A DNA stretch of 64,000 nucleotides, taken from the NCBI GenBank assembly GCA_964420125.1, contig CAYQQQ010000021.1, forward strand, positions 16,832 through 80,831, given 5' to 3'. This stretch comes from CAYQQQ01 sp964420125 (GTDB lineage: Bacteria > Actinomycetota > Acidimicrobiia > Acidimicrobiales > Microtrichaceae). A program made the translations under genes and the position numbers. Positions 1 through 9,087 of this stretch are shown one piece after another (within the stretch, counting starts at the first letter, position 1; every line of letters starts with the position of its first letter). The notes under the pieces are model-generated. The model searched no databases, had not been told where the DNA came from, and saw nothing but the letters and a program-made list of their open reading frames with translations.

Positions 1-825
1 CATCATCGGGCAGTGGGCCTCGGTGTTCACCGAGATCACGTGGTCCGGCTGGCCGAGGCCCGAGGTGTGCTGGACGGCACCGGAGATCCCGAAGGCCACG
101 TAGAGGCGGGGGTCGACCACCACGCCGGTGGTGCCGATCTGGCGGCTGTGGGGCAGCCACCCCTTGTCGGTGACCACCCGGGTCGTCCCCACCGACGCCT
201 CGATCGCAGCTGCCACCCGGGCGAGCTGGTCGAAGCGCGCCTCGCCGTCGAGGCCGTTGCCGCCGGACAGGATGCGGGGCGCTTCGGCGAGATCGATGGT
301 GGCGACGTCGGGCGGGAGCACCTCGCGCACGTCGGCGTCACGCGCGGCTGCGGACAACTCGAGCTGGATCGGCTGGCCCTCGACGGGTTCGAGCTCGACG
401 CTCTCCACGCCGCGCATGCCCGGCTGGAGGGTGATCACCGCGTGGCCGGGCAGCGGGTGCTCGGCCATCACCGTGCCTCCGAAGCCGACGGTGGTGACGC
501 GCTGAGGGCGGACCTCCACCGCCCCGGCGTAGAGCGGCCACTCCAGCTCCGCAGCGATCCGGGGGGCGAGGTCGCGGCCGTCGGGGCTGGCGGGAAGGAC
601 CACCAGCGCCTCGTCGACCAGCAGCGGTGCCAGTGCCCTCGACCATGCTCCCGGCGCGAAGCCCGGCGTGTCCCAGGTGCGCACCTCGGTGGCGATCCCC
701 GCCAGCGCCCCGGCGGCGTCGGCGGCTCCTTCGCCCACGAGCAGGGCGCGACCACCCGCCTCGGCGACGGCCTCCGCTCCGCCGGCGGGCAGGGCTGCAG
801 CGCGCACGGGGACCACGGCGACCAT
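1..825 (-). CDS. ETF alpha-type subunit, mycofactocin-associated (C-terminus cut off)
   Basis: Electron transfer flavoprotein alpha subunit, which with a beta subunit carries electrons from flavin dehydrogenases towards the quinone pool. The visible 275 residues include the FAD-binding C-terminal domain: GISGAVQH near residue 255 and SVNTEAHCPMM at the cut end match the ETF-alpha FAD motif. The frame is open to base 1, so the last 30-50 residues lie outside the window. The ATG at 825 has TAGCGT 8 nt upstream, which fits a leaderless promoter. It diverges from a mycofactocin-type SDR and mftF; ETF genes are common companions of mycofactocin loci, so electrons from mycofactocin-linked dehydrogenases are the likely input. 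The N-terminal half is divergent from housekeeping EtfA. The family is well supported; the mycofactocin link rests on context. Confidence 0.82.
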   Translation of the reverse strand, partial: MVAVVPVRAAALPAGGAEAVAEAGGRALLVGEGAADAAGALAGIATEVRTWDTPGFAPGAWSRALAPLLVDEALVVLPASPDGRDLAPRIAAELEWPLYAGAVEVRPQRVTTVGFGGTVMAEHPLPGHAVITLQPGMRGVESVELEPVEGQPIQLELSAAARDADVREVLPPDVATIDLAEAPRILSGGNGLDGEARFDQLARVAAAIEASVGTTRVVTDKGWLPHSRQIGTTGVVVDPRLYVAFGISGAVQHTSGLGQPDHVISVNTEAHCPMM

Positions 826-939
826 GGCGGCTCACGCTACCGCTGCGTCTCACGGTCGCCCCAGTCGGGAACGACCCCCGGCAGTCCGTCCCGGGCCACG
901 TTCGACGGCGGCCGCCCCGCTCGACCGTAGACTCGGGCG

Positions 940-1716
940 ATGGAGCGACGCACGGCGCTGGTGACCGGTGCAGCGCGCGGCATCGGCGCCGCCACCGCCC
1001 GGCGCCTGGCTGCCGACGGCTACCGGGTGTGGTGCCTCGACGTGTGCCAGGACGACCCGCGCCTGGCCTATCCGATGGCCGGCTTCGACGACCTGGCGGC
1101 GGTGGTGGAGGAGTGCGGACCCGACGCCGAGGGCATCGTCGCCGACGTGACCGATCGCGACGGCCTGCTCGGCGTGTGCGGAGAGCTGGGCGCCCTCGAC
1201 GCCGTGGTGTGCGCCGCGGGGGCGGTGTGGGGCGGCCGGCCGATGTGGGAGGTCCCCGAGCCGGCCTGGCGGGCGATGGTCGAGCTCAACCTCGACGGGG
1301 TGTTCCACACGGCGGTGGCCACCGTGCCGTCGCTGCTGGCCCGCCGGGAGCCCCGCCACGGCCGGTTCGTGGCGGTCGCCTCCGCCGCCGGCGCACGGGG
1401 CCTGCCGGCGATGGGCGCCTACTCGGCGGCCAAGCACGCGGTGGTGGGGCTGGTGCGCTCGCTGGCAGCCGACCTGGCCGACACCGGGGTCACGGCCAAC
1501 GCCGTCGCCCCCGGATCCACCGACACCGCGGCGTTGGAGGCGTCCGCCGCCGTGTACGACCTCGAGGTGCCGGGGGAGTTCGCCGTGCACCACACGATCG
1601 GTCGTCTGCTGTCCGCCGAGGAGATCGCCGAGGCGGTGGTCTGGTTGTGCTCGCCCTCCTCCTCGGCGGTGACCGGCTCGGTGCTGGCCGCCGACGGCGG
1701 GATGACCGCCGTCTGA
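940..1716 (+). CDS. Mycofactocin-coupled SDR family oxidoreductase
   Basis: Short-chain dehydrogenase/reductase of 258 aa, cytosolic, expected to oxidise an alcohol or similar group with a tightly held NAD(P). The Rossmann motif TGAARGIG is at residues 9-16, and the catalytic set is S148, Y161 and K165. The insert LAYPMAGFDDL, after the second beta strand, is typical of the SDR subfamilies whose bound NAD is thought to be recycled by mycofactocin. The adjoining mftF, one base away, supports that assignment. TAGACT lies 6 nt before the ATG, so the message is probably leaderless. Substrate unknown. Confidence 0.85.
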   Translation: MERRTALVTGAARGIGAATARRLAADGYRVWCLDVCQDDPRLAYPMAGFDDLAAVVEECGPDAEGIVADVTDRDGLLGVCGELGALDAVVCAAGAVWGGRPMWEVPEPAWRAMVELNLDGVFHTAVATVPSLLARREPRHGRFVAVASAAGARGLPAMGAYSAAKHAVVGLVRSLAADLADTGVTANAVAPGSTDTAALEASAAVYDLEVPGEFAVHHTIGRLLSAEEIAEAVVWLCSPSSSAVTGSVLAADGGMTAV

Positions 1717-1717
1717 G

Positions 1718-3169
1718 ATGGCTCGGCTGGAGTCCGGCCCGGCGGGGGATCGGCCGGCGGTGCCCGTCGTGGCCGACGACTCGCTGCGGCGGGTGGCCAG
1801 AGGCCTGTGGATCGGGGGATCACCGCTGCGGCTGCTCCGCCTCACCGCTCGTGGGGAGGCGGTCGCCACGGAGCTGGTCCGCCGTCGAGTGGCCGGCCCG
1901 GATCCCGGGGCCCCCGGTGAGCGGCCCGTGCCACCACCGGGCGGGGTCGTGGCCACCACGCCAGCCGAGGGCCGCCTGTTCGAGCGGCTGATCGCCGCCG
2001 GTGCCGCCCACCCCGTGCCCGAGGTCGGTGCCGCGCCGTCCCTCGAGGAGGTGTCGGTCGTGGTCCCGGTGCGCGACGACCCCGAAGGGCTGCGCCGCCT
2101 GATGGAGCGAGTGCCTCCCGAGGTCCGGGAGGTGCTGGTGGTCGACGACGGCTCCGCCCCGCGTGCGGCGGAGCTCATCGAGCGCTGCACCGCCGGGCAC
2201 GGTGCCCGACTGCTGCGCCACCCGGAGCCACGAGGTCCCGGCGCGGCGCGCAACACCGGTGCCGCAGCGGCCGAGGGCTCCTTCCTGGCCTTCCTCGACG
2301 CCGACGTCGACCCGGGCGGTGGCTGGCTCGCTGCGCTGCTGGCCCACTTCGCCCGGCCCCGGGTGGCGATGGCGGCACCCCGGGTTCGCTCCGAGGTGGG
2401 ACCCGGGTTGCTGGCCGCCTACGAGGCGCGCCGGTCCCCCCTCGACCTGGGCCCGGCGAGTGCCAGGGTGGCGGCGGGGACGAAGGTCTCCTACGTGCCG
2501 TCGGCCGCGCTCGTGGCGTCGCGGCAGGTCCTGGACCAGCTGGGAGCCTTCGATGCGGAGCTGCGCCACGGTGAGGACGTGGACCTCGTGTGGCGGGCGG
2601 TGGCGCTGGGCCACGAGGTCCGCTACGAGCCGTCCGCCGTCGTGTTGCACCGACCCCGACCGAGCTGGCGGTCGTGGTTCCGCCAGCGTCTCGGCTACGG
2701 GAGCTCTGCCGCCCCGCTCGATCTGCGCCACCCCGGCGAGGTGGCGCCGGCGGTGATGTCGCCCTGGAGCCTGGCGCTGTGGGCCATGGTGGTCGCGGGC
2801 CATCGCGTCGGGGCGGTCGCCGTCGGCGGGTTCACCCTGATGGCGCTGCAGCGGAGGCTCCCCGAGGTCCCGCGGGGGGAGGTGGTCCGACTGGTCGCCC
2901 TCGGCCACCTGGGTGCGGGCCGACAGCTGGCTCGCGCCGTGGTGCGCGCCTGGTGGCCGCTGGCGGTGCCGGCGTCCCTGGTGTCCCGGCGGGTGCGCCG
3001 TGGCGTGGCCGCCGCCGTGGTGGTGCACCTGGCCACCACATCCGGGCCGTGGTGGTGCCGCGCGGTCGCGGTGGTCGACGACCTGGCCTACGGCGCCGGC
3101 CTGTGGCGCGGCGCGTGGCGGTGCCGCGACCCACGGGTGCTCCTGCCCCGGTTGCGGGGTTGGCCCTGA
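1718..3169 (+). CDS. mftF: Mycofactocin biosynthesis glycosyltransferase MftF
   Basis: Family 2 glycosyltransferase of 483 aa that in the mycofactocin pathway adds an oligoglucose chain to the redox cofactor. The N-terminal segment (about residues 15-60, DDSLRRVARGLWIGGSP) is the MftF-specific region that precedes the GT-A domain. In the GT-A domain I see VVDDGS (D143, D144) and FLDADVD (D194/D196, the metal-binding DxD), then a GED motif and an HRPRPSW segment. The C-terminal third is hydrophobic and may be membrane associated. It starts one base after the SDR stop, so the two are co-transcribed. The peptide precursor MftA and the maturases MftB/C/D/E are not in the window. Confidence 0.85.
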   Translation: MARLESGPAGDRPAVPVVADDSLRRVARGLWIGGSPLRLLRLTARGEAVATELVRRRVAGPDPGAPGERPVPPPGGVVATTPAEGRLFERLIAAGAAHPVPEVGAAPSLEEVSVVVPVRDDPEGLRRLMERVPPEVREVLVVDDGSAPRAAELIERCTAGHGARLLRHPEPRGPGAARNTGAAAAEGSFLAFLDADVDPGGGWLAALLAHFARPRVAMAAPRVRSEVGPGLLAAYEARRSPLDLGPASARVAAGTKVSYVPSAALVASRQVLDQLGAFDAELRHGEDVDLVWRAVALGHEVRYEPSAVVLHRPRPSWRSWFRQRLGYGSSAAPLDLRHPGEVAPAVMSPWSLALWAMVVAGHRVGAVAVGGFTLMALQRRLPEVPRGEVVRLVALGHLGAGRQLARAVVRAWWPLAVPASLVSRRVRRGVAAAVVVHLATTSGPWWCRAVAVVDDLAYGAGLWRGAWRCRDPRVLLPRLRGWP

Positions 3170-3246
3170 GCTCGATGCGGCGGCCCTCAAGGCGACCCCG
3201 CGGTCGTGCCGATGAGTGGTGCGATCGGGCAACGGCGGGGGTCGAC

Positions 3247-4242
3247 GTGGACGGAAGGTGTCGCAACGGGTTCGTGCTGGTGGGAATCCTGGCCGTGCTG
3301 GCCGTCTCCTGTTCGGCAGCGCCCCGCCCGGCACCGGGGGGTCCGCCGGGTGGGGCGCCTGGAGCGGGTTCGGGAGGACCCCTCGTCGGCGCCTGCCCGG
3401 TGTTCCCCGCGGACTCGATCTGGCACGCGGACGTCCGCAACCTGCCGGTGCACTCTGCTTCGGCGGCGTGGCGGTCGTCGATCGGTGACGGCGCCGGCCT
3501 GCACCCCGACTTCGGCTCCGGCACCTGGAACGGCGCGCCCATCGGCATCCCCTACACCACCGTGGGTGCCGGCCAGGCGAAGGTGCCCGTGGAGTTCGGC
3601 TACGCGGACGAGTCCGACCCGGGACCGTATCCCTTCCCTTCCGACGCACCGGTGGAGGGCGGTTCCGACCACCACGTGATCGTGGTCGACACCTCCACCT
3701 GCCGGCTCTACGAGACGTGGGACTCCCGGCTCCGTGCGGATGGGTCGTGGTACGCAGGATCGGGTGCGACCTGGGACCTCCGCTCCCACACCCTCCGTCC
3801 GGCGGCGTGGACCTCCGCAGATGCCGCCGGACTGGCGATCCTGCCCGGGCTGGTCCGCTACGAGGAGGTGGCTGCCGGCGACATCGACCACATGGTCCGC
3901 TTCACCGCCCCGCGCACGCAGCGGTCGTACATGTGGCCCGCCCGCCACTTCGCGTCCAGCTCCACCGACGCGAACCTGCCCCCGATGGGTGCGGTGTTCC
4001 GGCTGCGGGCGGACGTCGACATCTCCTGGATGGCGCCCCAGGCCCGCGTGGTCGCCCAGGCGCTCAAGGACCACGGCATGATCCTGGCCGACAACGGGTC
4101 TGCGTGGTACCTCTCCGGCACGCCCGACCAGCGGTGGGACGACGACGGTCTGCGCGACCTGCGTCAGCTGCACGGGTCGGACTTCGACGCGGTCGACACC
4201 TCCTCGCTGCAGGTGTCGCCCGACAGCGGGCAGCGACGGTGA
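3247..4242 (+). CDS. Predicted secreted lipoprotein, unknown function
   Basis: A 331-aa exported protein if translated from the GTG at 3247, which follows a purine-rich GCGGGGG and gives a compact signal peptide (VLVGILAVLAVSC) with a plausible, slightly weak lipobox cysteine near residue 22. An ATG at 3175 in the same frame would give 355 aa but has no visible ribosome site and a poorer n-region. After a Pro/Gly linker comes one conserved-looking domain: ACPVFPADSIWHADV, then HHVIVVD, CRLYETWD and many Trp/Tyr residues. I recognise no enzyme motif. It follows mftF closely but need not belong to the mycofactocin pathway. Confidence 0.7.
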   Translation: MDGRCRNGFVLVGILAVLAVSCSAAPRPAPGGPPGGAPGAGSGGPLVGACPVFPADSIWHADVRNLPVHSASAAWRSSIGDGAGLHPDFGSGTWNGAPIGIPYTTVGAGQAKVPVEFGYADESDPGPYPFPSDAPVEGGSDHHVIVVDTSTCRLYETWDSRLRADGSWYAGSGATWDLRSHTLRPAAWTSADAAGLAILPGLVRYEEVAAGDIDHMVRFTAPRTQRSYMWPARHFASSSTDANLPPMGAVFRLRADVDISWMAPQARVVAQALKDHGMILADNGSAWYLSGTPDQRWDDDGLRDLRQLHGSDFDAVDTSSLQVSPDSGQRR

Positions 4243-4416
4243 GTGGACGATCGGTCCGCGTCGCACCCGGCCGGCGCCTGCCCGCCGCGTGGCACCCGCG
4301 AGGTGCGCGCGACTCCTAGGATCGTCGCCGGTGGGGCCCCGGGGGCCGCTGCGCCCCGGTGCCCGATCGGCGGCCCGAGGTCCCGAACCCCAACCCTGCG
4401 CCTGCGGAGGAACGCG

Positions 4417-5310
4417 ATGCCCGAACCACAGCAACCCGTGCACTGGCTGGACGCCAACGGCAACCAGGTGGGCCCGGAGCCCTTCGAGACCGTTCGCCAG
4501 CGCGTCCAGGCCGGGCAGATCCCCGCCGCCACGCCCGTCTGGTGGGAAGGCGCCGCCGAGTGGACGCCCTTCGAGTCCGTGGCCGGGGGCGTCCCCGCCA
4601 CGGGTGCCCCGGCAGGCGGCGCGGTCGCCACGACCGCCTCCGAGGCCCTGATGAGCGGCATGACGGACCAGCAGCTCGACGACGAGTTCATCGGGCTCAT
4701 CGCCCGGAGCTGGGAGATGTACAAGGAGACCGAGCTCGCCACCTCCATCGACGAGGCGATGCTCGGCGGCATCATCACCGCCCTGGTGGACTGCGGGTTC
4801 GTCCTCATCGACCTGGAGACCGCCGGTGCGTGGGCGGCGATGGTGGCCGCCGGAGGCACCGGCACCACGACGACGGCCACCGGTGGGGTGGACGTCGGCT
4901 CGACTGCGACCGCCGCTCACCACCAGCTCCGCTTCGAGGAGCCCGAGACCCATGCCCGGGTGACCGTGGCGGTGGAGCACCTCACGCCCGACGTCGCCTC
5001 GGCCAAGATGATCGGCCACCGGGCATCGGCGATCCTCGGCTACGGCGAGCGGGTGCCGAACTTCTCCCAGGTGGGCCAGGCGCTGCGCCAGGAGGTCCAG
5101 AGCACCTTCGTGGTCTCCCCGGAGCCGGGCACGGTCACCTTCGATGCCGACCTCTCCTCGGGCTACGTCTACGCCCAGGTCGACCTCCTCCTGGAGCTCG
5201 ACCGCTACGTCGCCGAGGACCTGGCGGTCGACCACGACCTGCTGCGCCGCCACCTGGCGTCGGTCGTCTACACGATGAAGACCTTCGTCCGCACCCGCTT
5301 CGGCGGCTGA
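4417..5310 (+). CDS. GYF-domain protein, unknown function
   Basis: 297 aa. Residues 7-55 match the bacterial GYF_2 (DUF4339-like) fold: HWLDANGNQVGPEPFE, then an alpha-helical QRVQAGQIP and PVWWEGAAEWTPF, a peptide-binding module. The rest (about 85-297) is a soluble alpha/beta region without recognised catalytic residues, ending in a long amphipathic helix. GGAGG at 4406-4410 sits 6 nt before the ATG. A TAGGAT at 4317-4322 is a possible -10 with an 85-nt leader. The next gene, 27 bases downstream, has a similar size of core and a similar helical C-terminus, so the two may be diverged relatives acting together. Confidence 0.72.
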   Translation: MPEPQQPVHWLDANGNQVGPEPFETVRQRVQAGQIPAATPVWWEGAAEWTPFESVAGGVPATGAPAGGAVATTASEALMSGMTDQQLDDEFIGLIARSWEMYKETELATSIDEAMLGGIITALVDCGFVLIDLETAGAWAAMVAAGGTGTTTTATGGVDVGSTATAAHHQLRFEEPETHARVTVAVEHLTPDVASAKMIGHRASAILGYGERVPNFSQVGQALRQEVQSTFVVSPEPGTVTFDADLSSGYVYAQVDLLLELDRYVAEDLAVDHDLLRRHLASVVYTMKTFVRTRFGG

Positions 5311-5337
5311 GCCGAGCTCGGTAGAGAGGAGCACGCC

Positions 5338-5871
5338 ATGGGCCTGTTCAACGCCATGACCAACTACGCGCACCGCTCCGAGCTGCGCGAGTCCAAGGAC
5401 GAGATCATCTGCGGGGAGATCATCCGGGGCCTCTCGCACCGGGGCTGGCGGTGCCACCGCATCGTCGCCCACTCCGATCGCCAGCAGATGGGCTTCAAGA
5501 TGCCCGGCGACCCGGTGCTGTCGGCGATCTACCTGGTGATCGACCGCAAGAGCGGCTCGGGGGCCATCAGCCAGTCCCTCGGCTCGCGCACGGTGGTGGG
5601 CTTCGTCGCCGAGATGCGCCACAAGGTGTCCGATCCCGACGACCTGGCCACGATGTGGCGCACCGACCTGGCCAACCTGTTCAAGCTGCCCGTGGCCGGA
5701 GAGGTGCGGATCAACCACCAGCTCAACACGGTCAACGCCCGGACCTACCACATGGTCGACCTGGACCAGTACGTGCAGGCCACCTCGGTCAACGCCGGCC
5801 CGCTGGTGGAGTGGATCGTCGCCCAGGTCGACGCGCTCCGTGAGCAGCTGCGGCCGCTGAAGAAGGGCTGA
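5338..5871 (+). CDS. Conserved hypothetical protein, partner of the GYF-domain gene
   Basis: 177 aa, soluble, no signal peptide or membrane segment. It has a mixed alpha/beta pattern and a C-terminal helix (PLVEWIVAQVDALREQL) that mirrors the end of the upstream GYF-domain protein. That layout resembles small YbjN/secretion-chaperone-like folds, but this is only a shape argument. AGAGGAG lies 7-13 nt before the ATG. Probably in one transcript with 4417-5310. Function unknown. Confidence 0.68.
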   Translation: MGLFNAMTNYAHRSELRESKDEIICGEIIRGLSHRGWRCHRIVAHSDRQQMGFKMPGDPVLSAIYLVIDRKSGSGAISQSLGSRTVVGFVAEMRHKVSDPDDLATMWRTDLANLFKLPVAGEVRINHQLNTVNARTYHMVDLDQYVQATSVNAGPLVEWIVAQVDALREQLRPLKKG

Positions 5872-5940
5872 GCGCCGCGAGCTGCCCGCACGGGGAACCC
5901 CGACGCGGTCTGGCGGTGATGCGTCGGCGTCCGGGGCATG

Positions 5941-5958
5941 CAGGTTGATCTGAAGGCG
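5941..5958. repeat. Half-copy of the CTTCAGAT hairpin repeat
   Basis: The run ATCTGAAGGCG is identical to one arm of the hairpin at 38163-38234 (see there), and the preceding bases are partly alike. No matching left arm is visible. Like the two full copies it lies between convergent genes (5871 end and 6025 end). Confidence 0.4.
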
Positions 5959-6024
5959 ACCGGTGCAGCGCATCGGGCCCGCGCCTGGCACGGGGCGCCC
6001 GTGCGGCAGGGTCGGTGGAGGTCC

Positions 6025-6219
6025 TCAGTCCTGCACGGTGATGGCGTACTCCGGGCAGTTCTCCGCCGCCAGGCGGGCCTTCTCCTCCAGCTCGGCCGGC
6101 ACGTCGCCGTCGATGCGCACCAGCGCGTAGCCCTCGTCGTCGACGTCGAAGACCTCCGGGGCCAGCAGGTAGCAGCGGTTGTGGCCCTGGCAGGCCTCGC
6201 GGTTGAGCGTGATCTTCAT
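6025..6219 (-). CDS. [3Fe-4S]-type ferredoxin with CxxHxxC motif
   Basis: Small soluble electron carrier of 64 aa. Cluster ligands are C10, C16 and C55 (CQGHNRC, then CPEYAI), with His13 where an ordinary [4Fe-4S] ferredoxin has its second Cys. This CXXHXXC...CP arrangement is typical of actinobacterial ferredoxins that feed cytochromes P450. The ATG at 6219 is preceded by GGAGGG, so I prefer it to the longer frame that starts at 6285. No P450 or reductase is adjacent; the nearest reductase is at 30352. It diverges from the alkyl sulfatase gene. Confidence 0.88.
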   Translation of the reverse strand: MKITLNREACQGHNRCYLLAPEVFDVDDEGYALVRIDGDVPAELEEKARLAAENCPEYAITVQD

Positions 6220-6325
6220 CCTCGGCCCTCCGGTGGGTTGACGCGGCACGAGTCTGCCAGCTCCCGGTCGGCGCCGGCGGCCCACGCGGCCGTTCAGGGG
6301 GTCGCCCGGGTGCTAGCCAGGGGGG

Positions 6326-8242
6326 ATGACCGAGGACGCCACCGCCCCCAAGGACGCCACCGAGCAGACGCGCCGGATCCACGACGCCTTCCGCTCCAGC
6401 ACACCGATGGACTGGGACGACACCGCCGACTGGCGCGACGCCCGCCGAGGGCTGGTGGCCGCAGCGGGCGAGCTGCGGGTGGACGGGCCTCACGGCACCC
6501 CCGCCTGGGATCTCGGGCCCTACGGCTTCCTCGACGACGAGCAGGCTCCCTCCACGGTCAACCCCAGCCTGTGGCGTCAGGCCCGGCTCAACATGGAGGC
6601 CGGCCTCTTCACCGTCGCCGACGGCATCCACCAGCTGAGGGGGTTCGATCTCTCCGAGATCACCCTGGTGGAGGGCGAGGAGGGCTTCATCGTCATCGAC
6701 CCGCTCATCTCGGTGGAGACGGCGGCGGCCGCGATGGCCTTCGCTCGGGAGCACCTGGGCGACCGGCCCGTCACCGCGGTGATCTACACCCACTCCCACA
6801 TCGACCACTTCGGGGGTGTGAAGGGCGTGACCACTGCCGAGGACGTCGCTGCCGGGAGGTGCCGGGTGATCGCACCGGTGGGCATGGTGGAGGCCGCCGT
6901 GAGCGAGAACGTGTTCGCCGGCACCGCCATGAGCCGCCGAGCCCAGTTCATGTACGGCGCCATGCTGGCACGGGGCCCGAGAGGACAGGTCGACGCCGGT
7001 CTCGGCAAGACCAACTCGCTGGGCACCGTGTCGCTGATCCCGCCCACCGACAGCATCACCGAGACCGGCCAGACCCTGGTGGTGGATGGCGTCGAGATCG
7101 AGTTCCAGCTCACCCCGGGCACCGAGGCGCCGGCCGAGATGAACTTCCTGTTCCCCGGCCGCCGGGTGCTGTGCATGGCCGAGAACTGCAGCCACAACCT
7201 CCACAACCTCTACACGCCACGCGGGGCCCAGGTGCGCGACGCCCTCGCCTGGGCTCGCTACCTCGACGAGGCGATCGTGCGCTTCGAGGGAGCGCTCGAC
7301 ATGGTGATCACCAGCCACCACTGGCCGGTGTGGGGGGCCGAGGCGTCGATGGCCTACCTGGGGGTCCAGCGCGACCTGTACAAGTACCTCCACGACCAGA
7401 CCCTCCGACACGCCAACGCCGGTCTGACCATGGTGGAGGTCGCCGAGCGGGTGCAGCTGCCGGACTCGCTGGCCCGCCACTGGTGCAACCGCCCCTACTA
7501 CGGCACGGTCAACCACAACGTGAAGGCGGTCTACCAGCGCTACCTCGGCTGGTTCTCCGGCAATCCCGCCGAGCTCCACCCGCTCCCCCCGGAGCCGGCG
7601 GCCTCCCGTTACGTGGAGTACATGGGCGGCGCGGCTGCGGTGCTGGAGCGGGCCCGGGCGGACTTCGAGGCCGGGGAGTACCGATGGGTGGCCGAGGTGC
7701 TCAACCGGGTGGTGTTCGCCGATCCCGACGACACCGACCCGGCCACCGCCGAGGCCAGGGAGCTGCTGGCCGACACCCTGGAGCAGCTCGGCTACCAGGC
7801 CGAGTCCGCCGTGTGGCGGAACTTCTACCTCGTGGGAGCCCACGAGCTGCGCCACGGGCGCCCCCAGGGCCTCGGGGGTGCCGAGTCGAGCGCCCTGGAT
7901 CTGGTCATGTCCATGGAGGTGTCGATGCTGCTGGACGCCTTCGCGCTCCGGCTCCGTGCCGAGGACTGCGAGGGGCAGCGCCTGGCGCTGAACCTGGAGC
8001 TCACCGACATCGGCGAGCGCCACGTCGTCTGGGTGGAGAACTCGGTGCTGCACCACCGCGGCGACACGGCGTTCGACGATGCCGACGCCACACTGCGCCT
8101 GACGAAGGTGGAGCTGTTGATGGCGGCAGCCGGCCTCGGCGTCTCGTCGTCGATCGAGGTGGACGGCGACGCCGGCGCCCTGGAGCGTCTGGCCGGCTGG
8201 ATGGACCGCTTCGACGCCAACTTCGCGATCGTCACGCCCTGA
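6326..8242 (+). CDS. SdsA-type alkyl sulfatase, metallo-beta-lactamase fold
   Basis: 638 aa, the usual length for alkyl sulfatases that cleave sulfate from primary alkyl sulfates such as SDS. The zinc motif THSHIDH is at residues 155-161, followed by the AENCSHNLHN and SHHWPVWG segments of the SdsA1/Pseudomonas AtsK-like MBL branch. Residues about 395-515 form the dimerisation helices, and 525-638 the SCP2-like hydrophobic-substrate domain. No signal peptide is visible, so the enzyme is probably cytosolic. A purine run directly precedes the ATG, which makes the exact start uncertain. It diverges from the ferredoxin. Confidence 0.88.
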   Translation: MTEDATAPKDATEQTRRIHDAFRSSTPMDWDDTADWRDARRGLVAAAGELRVDGPHGTPAWDLGPYGFLDDEQAPSTVNPSLWRQARLNMEAGLFTVADGIHQLRGFDLSEITLVEGEEGFIVIDPLISVETAAAAMAFAREHLGDRPVTAVIYTHSHIDHFGGVKGVTTAEDVAAGRCRVIAPVGMVEAAVSENVFAGTAMSRRAQFMYGAMLARGPRGQVDAGLGKTNSLGTVSLIPPTDSITETGQTLVVDGVEIEFQLTPGTEAPAEMNFLFPGRRVLCMAENCSHNLHNLYTPRGAQVRDALAWARYLDEAIVRFEGALDMVITSHHWPVWGAEASMAYLGVQRDLYKYLHDQTLRHANAGLTMVEVAERVQLPDSLARHWCNRPYYGTVNHNVKAVYQRYLGWFSGNPAELHPLPPEPAASRYVEYMGGAAAVLERARADFEAGEYRWVAEVLNRVVFADPDDTDPATAEARELLADTLEQLGYQAESAVWRNFYLVGAHELRHGRPQGLGGAESSALDLVMSMEVSMLLDAFALRLRAEDCEGQRLALNLELTDIGERHVVWVENSVLHHRGDTAFDDADATLRLTKVELLMAAAGLGVSSSIEVDGDAGALERLAGWMDRFDANFAIVTP

Positions 8243-8350
8243 TCGCAGCTCGACCGGCAGGGGACCGCACATCGAGGCAACTGGCACGTGTGAGACCACG
8301 CCGACGTGGCTGACAGCTGCCAGATGGGAGGGTTCGCGGCAGCCCCGACC

Positions 8351-9073
8351 TCAGTCGAGCGTGGTGGCGAGGAGCTCGACCAGCTCCTCGCGCTCGTCCT
8401 CGTCGAGCGCGGCGAAGGCGGGTGCCACCTCTGCGTTGGTGGCCTCCTCGGCGACCTCCCAGCGGGCCTTCAGCTCCTCGGTGACCTCCGGCAGCGGCGG
8501 CTGGTGGCCGAACATCATGGCGAACTCGGGGCCCGACTTGTACACCAGCGCCTCGAGCGCGGGGATCCCCTCGGCCTCCAGGGCGTTGACGTGGGCGGCA
8601 CCTCGCAGCTCGCGGAGGGAGTTCAGGTGGAAGGCGGCGGCAGCGGGCGCGTCCTCGGGCGCGGGCTGGTCCCGCCACGCGGCGAAGATGGGCTTGTCCG
8701 TGGCGTCCGCCGCGGCGGCCACCTTGCCGGCCAGCTCGGCGATGCGAGCCGATGCGGCGTCGTCGGGGAGGTGTCGGCGTCCGGCCTGGGCGCACGCATC
8801 CCACCAGAGCTGCGCGGTGTCGGCGAGCGGCTGGCGGGCGATGCCGGCGGCCCAGTTCACCTCCACGATCTCGAAGGGGAAGATCGCCATGGCCTGGTGG
8901 GCGCCCGCAGCGTCGATGCCCTCGACCACCCCGGCCCGCCCGCAGAAGTAGAAGTCGAAGATGCCGAACCCGTGCTCTCCGCCGAGGGCGAAGGTGGCAG
9001 GCTCCATCATCCACACGGTGCCGAAGTGACCGACCGGTTCCGCCACGGCGGCGGCGCATTCCTCAGGTGTCAT
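8351..9073 (-). CDS. SCO6745-like helical protein
   Basis: 240 aa, mostly alpha-helical and cytosolic. The early part (HGFGIFDFYFCGRAGVVEG, then AMAIFPFEIVEVNW) follows the pattern of the actinobacterial SCO6745 family, of unknown biochemical role. A second helical half carries KSGPEFAMMFG and an acidic C-terminus. TAGGCT stands 6 nt upstream of the ATG at 9073, indicating a leaderless transcript. A pair of hairpins lies directly upstream at 9088-9200. Confidence 0.62.
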   Translation of the reverse strand: MTPEECAAAVAEPVGHFGTVWMMEPATFALGGEHGFGIFDFYFCGRAGVVEGIDAAGAHQAMAIFPFEIVEVNWAAGIARQPLADTAQLWWDACAQAGRRHLPDDAASARIAELAGKVAAAADATDKPIFAAWRDQPAPEDAPAAAAFHLNSLRELRGAAHVNALEAEGIPALEALVYKSGPEFAMMFGHQPPLPEVTEELKARWEVAEEATNAEVAPAFAALDEDEREELVELLATTLD

Positions 9074-9087
9074 CCGGCGAGCCTACC

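Noticed and set aside
3187..8299. Long minus-strand open frames opposite 3247-5871 and the alkyl sulfatase
   Set aside because: Only shadow composition; the plus-strand genes have ribosome sites and recognisable domains.
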